64,000 nt of DNA, taken from the NCBI GenBank assembly GCA_902620425.1, contig CACNHX010000003.1, forward strand, positions 71,199-135,198. The letters run 5' to 3'. This DNA is from an uncultured Alphaproteobacteria bacterium (lineage in GTDB: Bacteria; Pseudomonadota; Alphaproteobacteria; HIMB59; GCA-002718135). Within the stretch, counting starts at the first letter, position 1; each line of letters opens with the position of its first letter. Shown here in pieces: positions 26,975 to 35,155 of the stretch. The notes beneath the pieces are model-generated. The model ran no database searches. It was not told the origin of the DNA and was given only the letters and a program-made list of their open reading frames with translations. The translations under genes and the position numbers were made by a program.

Positions 26975-28027
26975 ATGGAAATTACAATTCTAATTTTTTT
27001 ATTTGGTGGTCTTTTTTTAGGTTGGTCACTTGGCGCCAATGATGCAGCAAATGTTTTTGGAACTGCTGTTGGAACACGAATGGTTAGTTTCACAAGTGCA
27101 GCAATTATTTGTAGTGTCTTTGTTATTCTAGGTGCAATTATTAGCGGAGCAGGTACAACTGAAACTTTAGGAAAGTTAGGTGCTATTAATGCATTGCCTG
27201 GTGCTTTTGCAGCATGTGTGGCTGCAGGAATATCTGTATATTTAATGACCAAAGTTGGCTTGCCTGTTTCAACAACGCAAGCGATTGTTGGAGCAATTGT
27301 TGGTTGGAATTTATACACGGGATCTTCAACTAATCTTCAAGTTTTAATTACTATTTTAGGAACATGGATACTCTGTCCTATAATTGCAGGAGTTATTGCA
27401 ATGGGTTTATTTACTTTTACAAAAAGAGTTATACTCAATAGAAAGTTACATATTCTCAGACTTGATGCGTATACAAGAACAGCTTTACTTTTAGCAGGTG
27501 CTTTTGGTGCTTATAGTTTAGGTGCAAACAATATTGCTAATGTAATGGGTGTCTTCGTACCTATATCACCGTTTACTGATGTTACTATTGGAAATTTATT
27601 TGTCTTTTCCTCAAAAGAACAACTATTTCTGCTGGGTGGTTTAGCAATAGCTGTTGGTGTTTTTACTTACTCGAAAAGAGTTATGTTTACCGTGGGTAAT
27701 GATCTCTTAAAAATGACACCAGTGGCAGCATTTATTGTTGTTATATCGCATTCTATTGTTTTATTTTTATTTGCATCCCAGGGTATAAGTGCCTTTTTAC
27801 AATCTATAAATCTTCCCTCTATACCTTTGGTACCAGTATCAAGTTCCCAAGCTGTTGTCGGCGGCGTAATTGGAATTGGTCTTTTAAAAGGAGGAAAAGA
27901 AGTTCAATGGTCAATTGCGGGTAGAATTTCTTTGGGTTGGATGACGCTACCTATAATTGCAGCTTTAATTTCTTTAATTGTTTTATTTATTCTAGAAAAT
28001 ATTTTTAATTTAACGGTCTCTTTTTAA
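26975..28027 (+). CDS. PiT-family inorganic phosphate transporter
   Basis: Inner-membrane phosphate:cation symporter of 350 residues with about ten helices. The duplicated signatures GANDAANVFGTAVGTR (near 20-35) and GANNIANVMGVF (near 184-195) and a PVSTTQAIVGAIVG / PVSSSQAVVGGVIG pair are diagnostic. This low-affinity route complements Pst. Presence of a Pho-box-like site upstream is unusual, since in E. coli pitA is not PhoB-activated; in several alphaproteobacteria pit regulation differs. The stop overlaps that of the convergent phosphatase by 4 bp. Confidence 0.94.
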   Translation: MEITILIFLFGGLFLGWSLGANDAANVFGTAVGTRMVSFTSAAIICSVFVILGAIISGAGTTETLGKLGAINALPGAFAACVAAGISVYLMTKVGLPVSTTQAIVGAIVGWNLYTGSSTNLQVLITILGTWILCPIIAGVIAMGLFTFTKRVILNRKLHILRLDAYTRTALLLAGAFGAYSLGANNIANVMGVFVPISPFTDVTIGNLFVFSSKEQLFLLGGLAIAVGVFTYSKRVMFTVGNDLLKMTPVAAFIVVISHSIVLFLFASQGISAFLQSINLPSIPLVPVSSSQAVVGGVIGIGLLKGGKEVQWSIAGRISLGWMTLPIIAALISLIVLFILENIFNLTVSF

Positions 28028-28548
28028 TTAACTGCTCGATAAGAAAAAATAAAATCTTCTTGGATTTTAGATTCAATAGCTCCTTTTCTTCTTGATCGCA
28101 CTAGATCAATAGCTTCTTGCTTTTCATAATTAAATTCAACAAGTAAAATCGCAGCTATAGTGCCAGCTCTTCCTTTTCCTCCACGGCAATGTAAAACTGT
28201 ATTTTTACCATCTATCAATTCGTTCTTTAATAAAACTTTTGTTGTTTCCCATTTATATTTAAAATCTTTATCTGGTGCTCCCATGTCATAAATGGGTAAA
28301 TGGTACCAATTTAATTTATGTTCATAAATATTTTTGACAAACAAAGTTTTATCACACAATTTTTCAAACTCGCTATCTTCAACAAAAGAAGTAATAGAAC
28401 TACAATTATTATTTTTAAATATTTCTAATTCGTTTGCTAAAATTGTTTCTTCAAATAAACCATTAGAGTTAAGGCCTGGGAAAGAAGTTAATATAATTTT
28501 GCCTGCAAATGACTTAGAGTCAATAAAATCATAATTGCTAAATTGCAT
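28024..28548 (-). CDS. dual-specificity/SAK-type protein phosphatase
   Basis: A 174-residue Cys-based phosphatase. The active-site loop HCRGGKGRAGT gives Cys121 and Arg127 (CX5R), and a likely general acid Asp88 sits in LPIYDMGAPD. It resembles CDKN3-like and swiss-army-knife tyrosine phosphatase domains. It follows the PhnZ-like HD gene with no gap, so the two are cotranscribed. The substrate could be a phosphoprotein or a small phosphorylated metabolite from phosphonate breakdown. This pairing is not one I know from characterised clusters. Confidence 0.78.
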   Translation of the reverse strand: MQFSNYDFIDSKSFAGKIILTSFPGLNSNGLFEETILANELEIFKNNNCSSITSFVEDSEFEKLCDKTLFVKNIYEHKLNWYHLPIYDMGAPDKDFKYKWETTKVLLKNELIDGKNTVLHCRGGKGRAGTIAAILLVEFNYEKQEAIDLVRSRRKGAIESKIQEDFIFSYRAVN

Positions 28549-29118
28549 TTACGCTTGTTTAGCTAAAAAAGACTGTCTTGCTTCTTCTAAATAGGAACGG
28601 AAATGTTCAACATCGGGAGTTTTTTTATCTAGAACTTTTGCTAAATCATCAAATCTTCTAAGCTCTACTGCTTCATCCATAAAAGGTTTGCTTATAAACG
28701 CATCTGCTTCTTCTTTTGTGAAAGGACCACCTTGAACTTTTAACGAAAGTTTCGATGCTTCTGATAGACTATCATAATAACCTTCTTCTACACTTGATAA
28801 ATATCTTTTTGAGTCAACATGTGCTCTAATTGGTAGAATAACATCCTCACCAAAATATTTTTTTAAAAAATCAGCACCTAAATTTTCATGATGACCATCT
28901 TTCCCTTCATGAATGGGATCACCATCCTCATAGATAAGGTGGCCAACATCATGCAGTAATGCTGCAGCAATTGTTGGTCCTGGTAATTTATGTTTTTCAG
29001 CAAGTTCAGCACATTGGAGTGCGTGCTCAAGTTGGGTCACATCCTCATTACCATATTGAATATCAGCTCCTTTTGTTTTCAAAAGATCTAAGAGATAATC
29101 TACAATATTTTCTTCCAT
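28549..29118 (-). CDS. PhnZ-like HD-domain mixed-valent iron oxygenase
   Basis: A 189-residue HD-domain protein of the phosphonate-associated TIGR03276 type, which includes PhnZ and TmpB. Counting from the ATG at 29118, the residues known as iron ligands or active-site residues in PhnZ align with a shift of about two: Tyr22, Glu25, His32, His56-Asp57, His76/77, His100 and Lys104, with the sequences YGNEDVTQLEHALQ, LLHDVGH and AHVDSKRYL. PhnZ cleaves the C-P bond of 1-hydroxy-2-aminoethylphosphonate to glycine and phosphate. I chose 29118 because it gives PhnZ-like length; the frame is open to an ATG at 29160. The usual partner, a 2-oxoglutarate dioxygenase making the hydroxy-substrate, is not in the window. 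Confidence 0.82.
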   Translation of the reverse strand: MEENIVDYLLDLLKTKGADIQYGNEDVTQLEHALQCAELAEKHKLPGPTIAAALLHDVGHLIYEDGDPIHEGKDGHHENLGADFLKKYFGEDVILPIRAHVDSKRYLSSVEEGYYDSLSEASKLSLKVQGGPFTKEEADAFISKPFMDEAVELRRFDDLAKVLDKKTPDVEHFRSYLEEARQSFLAKQA

Positions 29119-29211
29119 CTCATTTATAATTAACTTATTAGAAAATAAATTCAATTCCAACTTTAATAAGATTGATCAAATTTATAATAATATTTATTAA
29201 GTAAATATTTA

Positions 29212-30309
29212 ATGGATAAAAAATTATTAACCCCTGGGCCTCTCACGACATCGATGTCAACAAAAGAGGCTATGCTTCATGATTGGGGTTCGAGAGATAC
29301 AAAATTTATTGATCTCAATGCATCAATTAGAGATTCCCTTGTTAAATTAATAGACGGTGAAGATAAATATCAATGTGTTCCAATGCAGGGAAGTGGAACT
29401 TTTGCTGTAGAGTCGATGGTGAGCTCTCTTACTCAAAAAGATTCTAAAATTCTAATTCTGATCAATGGTGCTTACGGACAAAGAATGAAAAAAATGTGCA
29501 CTTATTTAGGTAGAGATTTTATTGAATATGAAGTTGCTGAACATGAAGTACATGACATCAATAAAATTGAAGAGTTAATTGATAGCAACAACTTAACACA
29601 CGTCTTTGCTGTATATTGTGAAACAACATCGGGTATTTTAAATCCTATTGAAGACATTGCAAAATTGGTTGAGGGGAAAAATTTATCGTTATTCATCGAT
29701 GCAATGAGTGCATTTGGTGCATTACCCTTAAGTTCTAAAACAATTACTTTTGATGCTGTAGCCGCTTCATCAAACAAATGCTTAGAAGGTGTGCCAGGTG
29801 TTGGTTTCATTCTTGTTAAAAATGAAGTTATTCAAAATGCAAAAGGCAATAGTCACTCACTAAGTCTAGACTTATATGATCAATGGCAAGCAATGGAAAA
29901 AAATAAACAATGGCGATTTACACCTCCAACACATGTATTGGCTGCATTCAATCAAGCTATTGAGGAACATAAACAACAAGGTGGTGTAGAGGGAAGAGGT
30001 AAAAGATATAAAAAAAATTGTGAAATTATTTGTAATGGAATGAAAGATTTGGGATTTGAGCAACTACTTCCTGATAATTTACAAGCACCAATTATTATTA
30101 CGTTTAAACAACCTAATGATCCTAAATTTAACTTTGAGAAATTTTATAATGCTCTTAGTGAAAAAGATTTTTTAATTTATCCAGGAAAACTAACAGTGGC
30201 AGAAACTTTTAGAATTGGGTGTATTGGTAATTTAGATGAACAAGACATGATGGATACAATAAAAGCTGTAAAAGAAGTCGTTACTGAATTGGGATTAACA
30301 TTAAACTAA
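29212..30309 (+). CDS. phnW: 2-aminoethylphosphonate:pyruvate transaminase
   Basis: PLP enzyme of 365 residues that converts 2-aminoethylphosphonate and pyruvate to phosphonoacetaldehyde and alanine. The start LLTPGPLTTS, the cofactor Asp in FIDAMSAFG (Asp163) and the Schiff-base lysine in SSNKCLEGVPG (Lys189) match PhnW. It opens a rightward trio with the AllA-like cupin (7 bp later) and the phosphodiesterase. Its product feeds the PhnY-PhnA route encoded at 36.5-39.2 kb. No PhnX hydrolase is present. Confidence 0.93.
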   Translation: MDKKLLTPGPLTTSMSTKEAMLHDWGSRDTKFIDLNASIRDSLVKLIDGEDKYQCVPMQGSGTFAVESMVSSLTQKDSKILILINGAYGQRMKKMCTYLGRDFIEYEVAEHEVHDINKIEELIDSNNLTHVFAVYCETTSGILNPIEDIAKLVEGKNLSLFIDAMSAFGALPLSSKTITFDAVAASSNKCLEGVPGVGFILVKNEVIQNAKGNSHSLSLDLYDQWQAMEKNKQWRFTPPTHVLAAFNQAIEEHKQQGGVEGRGKRYKKNCEIICNGMKDLGFEQLLPDNLQAPIIITFKQPNDPKFNFEKFYNALSEKDFLIYPGKLTVAETFRIGCIGNLDEQDMMDTIKAVKEVVTELGLTLN

Positions 30310-30316
30310 CAAAATA

Positions 30317-30949
30317 ATGACAAAAGAAATTGAAATACCATTAGTTAAAGCAACAAATGAAAATCTTAAAGGATACGGATATTTAATCGATAGTTTTGAA
30401 AATAGTGATATTGAAATTGTTACTTGGCCAAAACAAGGATGGCGCGACATAGAAGAGGGAACTGGTAATGAAGGTGGAACTACCGAAGGTTCTTTTGATA
30501 CCTGGTGGCAAGGTGATGTGCTTTATGGACAAAATAATGCTGTCCAACATAAGAGCGATTATGAAGTAGATGGAAAATATATACTGGGTTATGCCAATAA
30601 CCCCGATCAAGAATTGCAAAAAGATAAATATTCAGATCCAACAAAAATATTTCTATGGCATGCAAATTATCATCCTGATGGAGGTCAGCTTTTTTTTCCT
30701 GCAGAAAATAAACCATTTATTTGTCCTTTAGCTTTACCAACAGACGACATCGAACCAGAACATTTCAAAGCATTTTATTGTGATGGATCAAAAGGTTTGT
30801 ATATTCATCCAAACATTTGGCATGAAGGGGTGTTTCCAGTTAAAGAAAAACAATCATTTCATGGAAAACAAGGTAAAGTACATGCAAGAGTTAGCATCGA
30901 CTTAAAAGAGGAATTTAATAAGTATATTTATTTTAAAACTGCGATCTAA
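30317..30949 (+). CDS. AllA-like cupin (ureidoglycolate lyase fold)
   Basis: A 210-residue protein resembling ureidoglycolate lyase in its core: HPDGGQLFFP (family HPxGSQAF-P) near 121-130 and GLYIHPNIWHEGVFP (family GTWHHPL) near 158-172, with a conserved HARVSIDL end. These give the histidines and acidic residue of a metal or substrate site in a cupin barrel. It is about 40 residues longer than AllA, mainly at the N-terminus, where a tryptophan- and glycine-rich segment lies. No purine or allantoin genes are near. Its place between phnW and a phosphodiesterase suggests a step in phosphonate use, for example on a hydroxylated amine intermediate, but the reaction is unknown. Confidence 0.6.
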   Translation: MTKEIEIPLVKATNENLKGYGYLIDSFENSDIEIVTWPKQGWRDIEEGTGNEGGTTEGSFDTWWQGDVLYGQNNAVQHKSDYEVDGKYILGYANNPDQELQKDKYSDPTKIFLWHANYHPDGGQLFFPAENKPFICPLALPTDDIEPEHFKAFYCDGSKGLYIHPNIWHEGVFPVKEKQSFHGKQGKVHARVSIDLKEEFNKYIYFKTAI

Positions 30950-30969
30950 TTATAAATTTGTATAAAATA

Positions 30970-31758
30970 ATGAAAATTATTCATCTTTCAGACCCTCATA
31001 TTTATATAGATAAGATTCATGGCATAGATCCTGTCAGTAAATTTAAAAAAGCATTAAGTCATATAAAAAATAATCATGGTGATGCAGATTTATTTGCCAT
31101 CACTGGTGATATTACAGACTTAGGTGATAAAGATTCTTATCAGTTATTTTTAAAAATAATTGATGAAGCAGGTCTGCCGAAGAATTTAAATCCTCAATTA
31201 ATTATAGGTAATCATGATAACAGAGATGAGTTTAAAATAAACTTTCCTAATATTGAAACCGATCCAAATGGATTTATTCAATACTTTAAGGATATAGATA
31301 ATAAACGTTTAATTTTTATAGATACTAATCTAATTAACACTCACCAAGGACATTACTGTGAAGAGAGGCAAGAATGGTTAAATAATATTTTAAGTAATAC
31401 TAATACAGATACGTATATCTTTATGCATCATAATCCACTGGCATTAGTAAAAGAGGAAAGTGATGGAATAGGATTACAACAAAAAAAAGAGTTTCAACAA
31501 ATTTTAACTAAAAATAATAAGATAATAAAACATATTTTTTTTGGTCATCAACACATTACAAGTTCTGGCTCTTATTGTGGTATTACTTTTTCTTCCCCAA
31601 GAAGTACTTGGTCTCCTCTAATACCTAACTTTTCAAATGAATATCGTTTAGGAACTGCTAATACAGATACAAATTATAATGTTGCAATAATTCGATCTGA
31701 CGCCTTAATTATTCATACAGAGGATTTTTTAAAAACAGAAGTTAATTGGTTTAAATAA
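30970..31758 (+). CDS. class III metallophosphodiesterase (CpdA/GpdQ-like)
   Basis: Calcineurin-fold phosphodiesterase of 262 residues with the full metal set: HLSDPH near residue 5-10, TGDITD, GNHDN, MHHNP and FFGHQH. The subfamily includes cAMP phosphodiesterase CpdA and glycerophosphodiesterase GpdQ. The ATG at 30970 is used because MKIIHLSDPH is the usual beginning; a TTG 12 bp upstream is less likely. In this phosphonate operon it could hydrolyse phosphonate mono- or diesters, such as a glycerol ester of 2-aminoethylphosphonate, so that free phosphonate reaches PhnW. That substrate is inferred from context only. Confidence 0.8.
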   Translation: MKIIHLSDPHIYIDKIHGIDPVSKFKKALSHIKNNHGDADLFAITGDITDLGDKDSYQLFLKIIDEAGLPKNLNPQLIIGNHDNRDEFKINFPNIETDPNGFIQYFKDIDNKRLIFIDTNLINTHQGHYCEERQEWLNNILSNTNTDTYIFMHHNPLALVKEESDGIGLQQKKEFQQILTKNNKIIKHIFFGHQHITSSGSYCGITFSSPRSTWSPLIPNFSNEYRLGTANTDTNYNVAIIRSDALIIHTEDFLKTEVNWFK

Positions 31759-31762
31759 AAAA

Positions 31763-32869
31763 TTATTTTTTTTCGATTACAAATATTTCATTGTTAAAAT
31801 AAAGGCCTTTATTTTTAGCAACAATATTTTGAACTACTTTTTCGTAATTTTTTGTTTTTTCTACCTTCATTACTTTATCATCATCCATTTGATTGACATA
31901 TATGGAAGCATTCCAAGCAGAAAAAACTAATGATGTAGCTATACCTCCACTGATTTCTGTTGGTAGAGCTCTCAATTTACATTTAATAATTCTTTTTTCT
32001 CCAAAAGATAAGCTGCTTAATAAATCTTTATCTAAATTTTTCTTAAGATAAGAAATGATACTATTTCCAAGAGAAGGAAATGGGTCCTCTTTTGGCCAAA
32101 TTTTACGAATTATTTCATTAGCAGGATCTTTTCCTGAAGCATGAATGGTTAATAATTTCCCTTTTGATTTTAACGCTCTAATCATTGGTTCGATAACGTA
32201 TTTTGATTTCTTTTCTGCTGAAATTCTTGAACGATAAGGCTGTGAAGCAATAATAAGATCAAATTTATTATCTGATTTTTTTTTGGTAGGTATTAATTCA
32301 TTAACATTAAATTCTTGATCTTCGCGGTAGATAACCATGACTGAAGGCTCTTTATAAGTATGGTTACCTGACTTTTTATTAATTTCTATATTCCATTTTT
32401 TTTCTAAAAATTCATTTTGTTTTCTTAATTGTTGAGCAAATTCAAGAGAAGTGTCACCTTTTAATTTAATAATATTCCAATTAATTTTTTTCTGTTTAAC
32501 TTCATTTTTTGATTTTAAGTTTGCGGCTTCAGCGTAGTGTAGATTTGAAATGACAAAAACAGTATTCTTATGTTCAACAAACCTATCGGGTAATTTTTCT
32601 AGACCTAATCTTACATCTTCAATACTTATTTCTTTTGTGCAAACTAATAAAGGTACGTTAGGCCTGGCCTCGTGGCACTGACGCATAACATTCATAAGCA
32701 AGGAACCATCACCCATACCAGCATCAAATATTTTTATGCCAGGTTTTTGAGGTTTAATTTTATTTACGTGAGGGCGTATCGAATCAGCAATTTGATTTTT
32801 TTCATTTGTTGTTGTGACAAATAATAAGTATTTTTGTCTGTTATCATAAAACCTGAAATTTTTTTTCAT
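31763..32869 (-). CDS. class I SAM-dependent methyltransferase, unknown substrate
   Basis: A 368-residue protein with a Rossmann SAM site: motif I FDAGMGDGSLL near 48-58, and a later FDLIIASQPYRSRIS segment in the position of motif IV, followed by GKLLTIHASGKDP. I do not recognise a characterised family. It is the last gene of the leftward operon binding protein - MetE-like - iron alcohol dehydrogenase - this gene, with 2 bp to its upstream neighbour. It may methylate a small molecule handled by the cluster, or take part with the MetE-like protein in moving a methyl group. It converges on the phosphodiesterase with 4 bp between stops. Confidence 0.6.
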   Translation of the reverse strand: MKKNFRFYDNRQKYLLFVTTTNEKNQIADSIRPHVNKIKPQKPGIKIFDAGMGDGSLLMNVMRQCHEARPNVPLLVCTKEISIEDVRLGLEKLPDRFVEHKNTVFVISNLHYAEAANLKSKNEVKQKKINWNIIKLKGDTSLEFAQQLRKQNEFLEKKWNIEINKKSGNHTYKEPSVMVIYREDQEFNVNELIPTKKKSDNKFDLIIASQPYRSRISAEKKSKYVIEPMIRALKSKGKLLTIHASGKDPANEIIRKIWPKEDPFPSLGNSIISYLKKNLDKDLLSSLSFGEKRIIKCKLRALPTEISGGIATSLVFSAWNASIYVNQMDDDKVMKVEKTKNYEKVVQNIVAKNKGLYFNNEIFVIEKK

Positions 32870-32871
32870 TA

Positions 32872-33984
32872 CTAATAAAGTCCCATTGATTTAGCAGAAG
32901 AGATGAAGGCTTCTTTATTGCCAATAAAGTTTTTACCTCGTTCCCCTAAAAACGCATCATCTACTATATTATTCCATTCTTGAACAGGAACTTTTATTTC
33001 ATTTAAGTTCAGAGGAACTTCCAAAGAACGCATAAATTCACTCAGATGATTTGCAGCATTCTCTAGATTATTATTAAAAATTAATTTTAGTCTTTCCTCA
33101 GCGACACTATCAATTCCAACCATACTTTTAGTAATCATGGGTAAAGTAAATGAACAAGCAATACCATGCTGAATACCGTAATTGAGTGTCACTGGGTATG
33201 ATAGATTGTGCGCAATAGCAGTTTTCGTATTGGAAAACGCTAAGCCAGCATGAACGCACGCCAGTGCAATGTTTGAACGTAATTCAATGTTTCTTAAATC
33301 TTTAGCGAGAAGTGGTAAATTTTCTAATACTAATTTTGATGCTTGTATTGCATGAGAAGCAGAAATTGGGTTTGCATTAATATTCCAAATACTTTCCATT
33401 GAATGAGAGAGAGCATCTAAACCAGTTGAAATGGTCAAGCCTAAAGGCTTATCAACCATAATTGATGGATCGATAATTGCTTTTTCTGCATAAAGAGATT
33501 TATGCGCCAAAGATAATTTATTATTTTTTTCTTTATCCCATATTGTGGCCCAACACGTAAGCTCACTTGATGTTCCTGAAGTTGTAGGTATTGCAATAAT
33601 CTTAATTGGATTTTCTACTCTTGGACTTTTCTTATTGCGAACAAAATCTGTTAGATATTCTTGTTTATCTTTAAATGCAGCAATTGCTTTAGCTGTGTCT
33701 GTAACAGAGCCACCACCTATAGCTAAAATATAATCTACCGATTCATTAATTGAAGAAAATTTATTTTGTAGCTCTAAAATATCCTTATAATCTGGATTAG
33801 GCTGAACATCCGTCATGATGGATAAAGGTGGATTTGAAGAAGATTTTAATTCATCGCTATATTTTTTAAAAATTTTTTCTGGATGAGTGATTATGATGTA
33901 GTTCTTATTTTTAAGAGCATCATGTACTTCTTTAAATCTATTTTCTCCAAAGATAATTTCAACAGGGTTAAAATAATTCCACAT
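32872..33984 (-). CDS. phosphonate-associated iron-containing alcohol dehydrogenase
   Basis: Group III alcohol dehydrogenase of 370 residues, resembling the phosphonate-metabolism-associated type (TIGR03405). The dinucleotide-binding GGGSVTDTAKA is near 97-107, and the metal ligands Asp and His in GLDALSHSMES, His in AIAHNLSYP and His in GIQHGIACSF are intact. Relatives interconvert phosphonoacetaldehyde and 2-hydroxyethylphosphonate. Since PhnY and PhnA are encoded nearby, the likely direction here is oxidation of 2-hydroxyethylphosphonate, opening a second entry to the pathway besides PhnW. Direction and substrate are inferred. Confidence 0.82.
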   Translation of the reverse strand: MWNYFNPVEIIFGENRFKEVHDALKNKNYIIITHPEKIFKKYSDELKSSSNPPLSIMTDVQPNPDYKDILELQNKFSSINESVDYILAIGGGSVTDTAKAIAAFKDKQEYLTDFVRNKKSPRVENPIKIIAIPTTSGTSSELTCWATIWDKEKNNKLSLAHKSLYAEKAIIDPSIMVDKPLGLTISTGLDALSHSMESIWNINANPISASHAIQASKLVLENLPLLAKDLRNIELRSNIALACVHAGLAFSNTKTAIAHNLSYPVTLNYGIQHGIACSFTLPMITKSMVGIDSVAEERLKLIFNNNLENAANHLSEFMRSLEVPLNLNEIKVPVQEWNNIVDDAFLGERGKNFIGNKEAFISSAKSMGLY

Positions 33985-33988
33985 TACC

Positions 33989-35068
33989 TTAAATTGATTT
34001 TGCCGCTTTAGTTAAAATTGTCATTTTCTCAATTGCTTGTTCTCGCGTAAAGAAACCTAAACCACAATCTGGTGCAGCTATTAAACGGTGTTCATCAATA
34101 TGTTCAAGTGAATCTTTGATACGAACTCTTACTTCTTCAACAGACTCCATTCTACTTTTTGCAATATCAATAAATCCAAAAATTACTTTTGTTTTAGTAA
34201 ATTTTTCTAAAAGATTTAAATCATTATGCCTATGTGAATCTTCTAAAGATACTTCATCAATAGTTGAATCATCTACAAGTGATGCAATTCTATCATAAGC
34301 ATCTAGATCAGCCTTTTTATACCCTTCTGAATCTAATGAGTTAGGATAACCGCAACAAATATGGCAAACGCGTTGCACTTCTTTAGGTATACCATGCATC
34401 ATTCTTTCTAAATTTTCCATACCGTAAGAATGAGCTTCATCGGGCTTTCTAGCAAATACTGGTTCATCAATTTGAATATACTGACAACCTGCATCTACAA
34501 GTGCTTTAACTTCTTTATTGAGGGCTAATGCTAAATCAAAACCAAGTTTTTTCATGTCATCATAGTAATTGTTGGCAATTGAATCTGTAATTGTCATTGG
34601 TCCAGGTAGCGTAATTTTAACTGGGTTTTTTGTAAATTGTTGTGCACTCTTCCAGTCTAAATGCATACGTATTTCTTTACTTGAAATTGGTGCAACAATA
34701 GTTGGAAGGTCAGCTTCAAACGCACCCTGTCTTACTGACTTATGTGTAACTTCCTGAAAACTTACACCATTTAAAAATCGACATTGATATAATACATAAC
34801 TCTCGCGCCTAACTTCCCCATCTGTTGGAACATCAATACCCGCATTTACTTGATCAGTTATAACTTCTTTAATTGCTGCTAAAAATAATTTTTCAGCATC
34901 CGCACCTGCAGACTCTAATGCTTTTTCATATGCGCCAGGTGACCAATTTGATAATAATCCTTTTGATGCTTTTCTCTCTTCTTCTGATTTTGTCCCTAAA
35001 AACCAATCTTGAATGGGTGTTTGTTTAGGTTTTGGATAAGCACCTATTGTAGTTGTTGTAAGAGGCAT
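33989..35068 (-). CDS. MetE C-terminal-domain-like methyltransferase
   Basis: A 359-residue single-domain relative of cobalamin-independent methionine synthase (COG0620), lacking the N-terminal half of MetE. The zinc site is complete: His236 and Cys238 in VCHICCG, Glu276 in SLEDSHRH and Cys335 in PDCGLGFF, so homocysteine-type thiol activation is likely. QIDEPVF near 199-205 is also typical. Such core-MetE proteins take methyl groups from varied donors. Its place as second gene of a Pho-box-led phosphonate operon, behind an attenuator hairpin, is unexpected. It may recover methyl groups from a methylated phosphonate; this is speculation. Confidence 0.8.
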   Translation of the reverse strand: MPLTTTTIGAYPKPKQTPIQDWFLGTKSEEERKASKGLLSNWSPGAYEKALESAGADAEKLFLAAIKEVITDQVNAGIDVPTDGEVRRESYVLYQCRFLNGVSFQEVTHKSVRQGAFEADLPTIVAPISSKEIRMHLDWKSAQQFTKNPVKITLPGPMTITDSIANNYYDDMKKLGFDLALALNKEVKALVDAGCQYIQIDEPVFARKPDEAHSYGMENLERMMHGIPKEVQRVCHICCGYPNSLDSEGYKKADLDAYDRIASLVDDSTIDEVSLEDSHRHNDLNLLEKFTKTKVIFGFIDIAKSRMESVEEVRVRIKDSLEHIDEHRLIAAPDCGLGFFTREQAIEKMTILTKAAKSI

Positions 35069-35090
35069 CTATTTTTACTCCCATTTAAAT

Positions 35091-35125
35091 TTAAAATAAA
35101 ACAGCGGCTTTTATAAAGCCGCTGT
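35091..35125 (-). terminator. 11-bp hairpin between binding-protein gene and MetE-like gene (attenuator)
   Basis: Perfect stem ACAGCGGCTTT / AAAGCCGCTGT (35101-35111 and 35115-35125) with a 3-base loop, followed on the minus strand by a T-rich tract. It lies 30 bp after the binding-protein stop and repeats the arrangement seen after pstS: high binding-protein output, less of the genes behind. Confidence 0.85.
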
Positions 35126-35155
35126 AATAAAAAGTTAATAATAAATAATCTTAAA

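Noticed and set aside
26965..27318. 117-residue open frame on the minus strand inside pit
   Set aside because: It is the reverse of the well-conserved PiT gene; its composition follows the helices of the real protein and no family is recognisable.
29119..29211. A Pho box between the PhnZ-like gene and phnW
   Set aside because: Only weak CTTTAAT-like words are seen; in such AT-rich sequence they are expected by chance.
30383..30716. Two 78-residue minus-strand frames inside the AllA-like gene
   Set aside because: Antisense shadows overlapping each other and the conserved cupin motifs; no start signals or family likeness.
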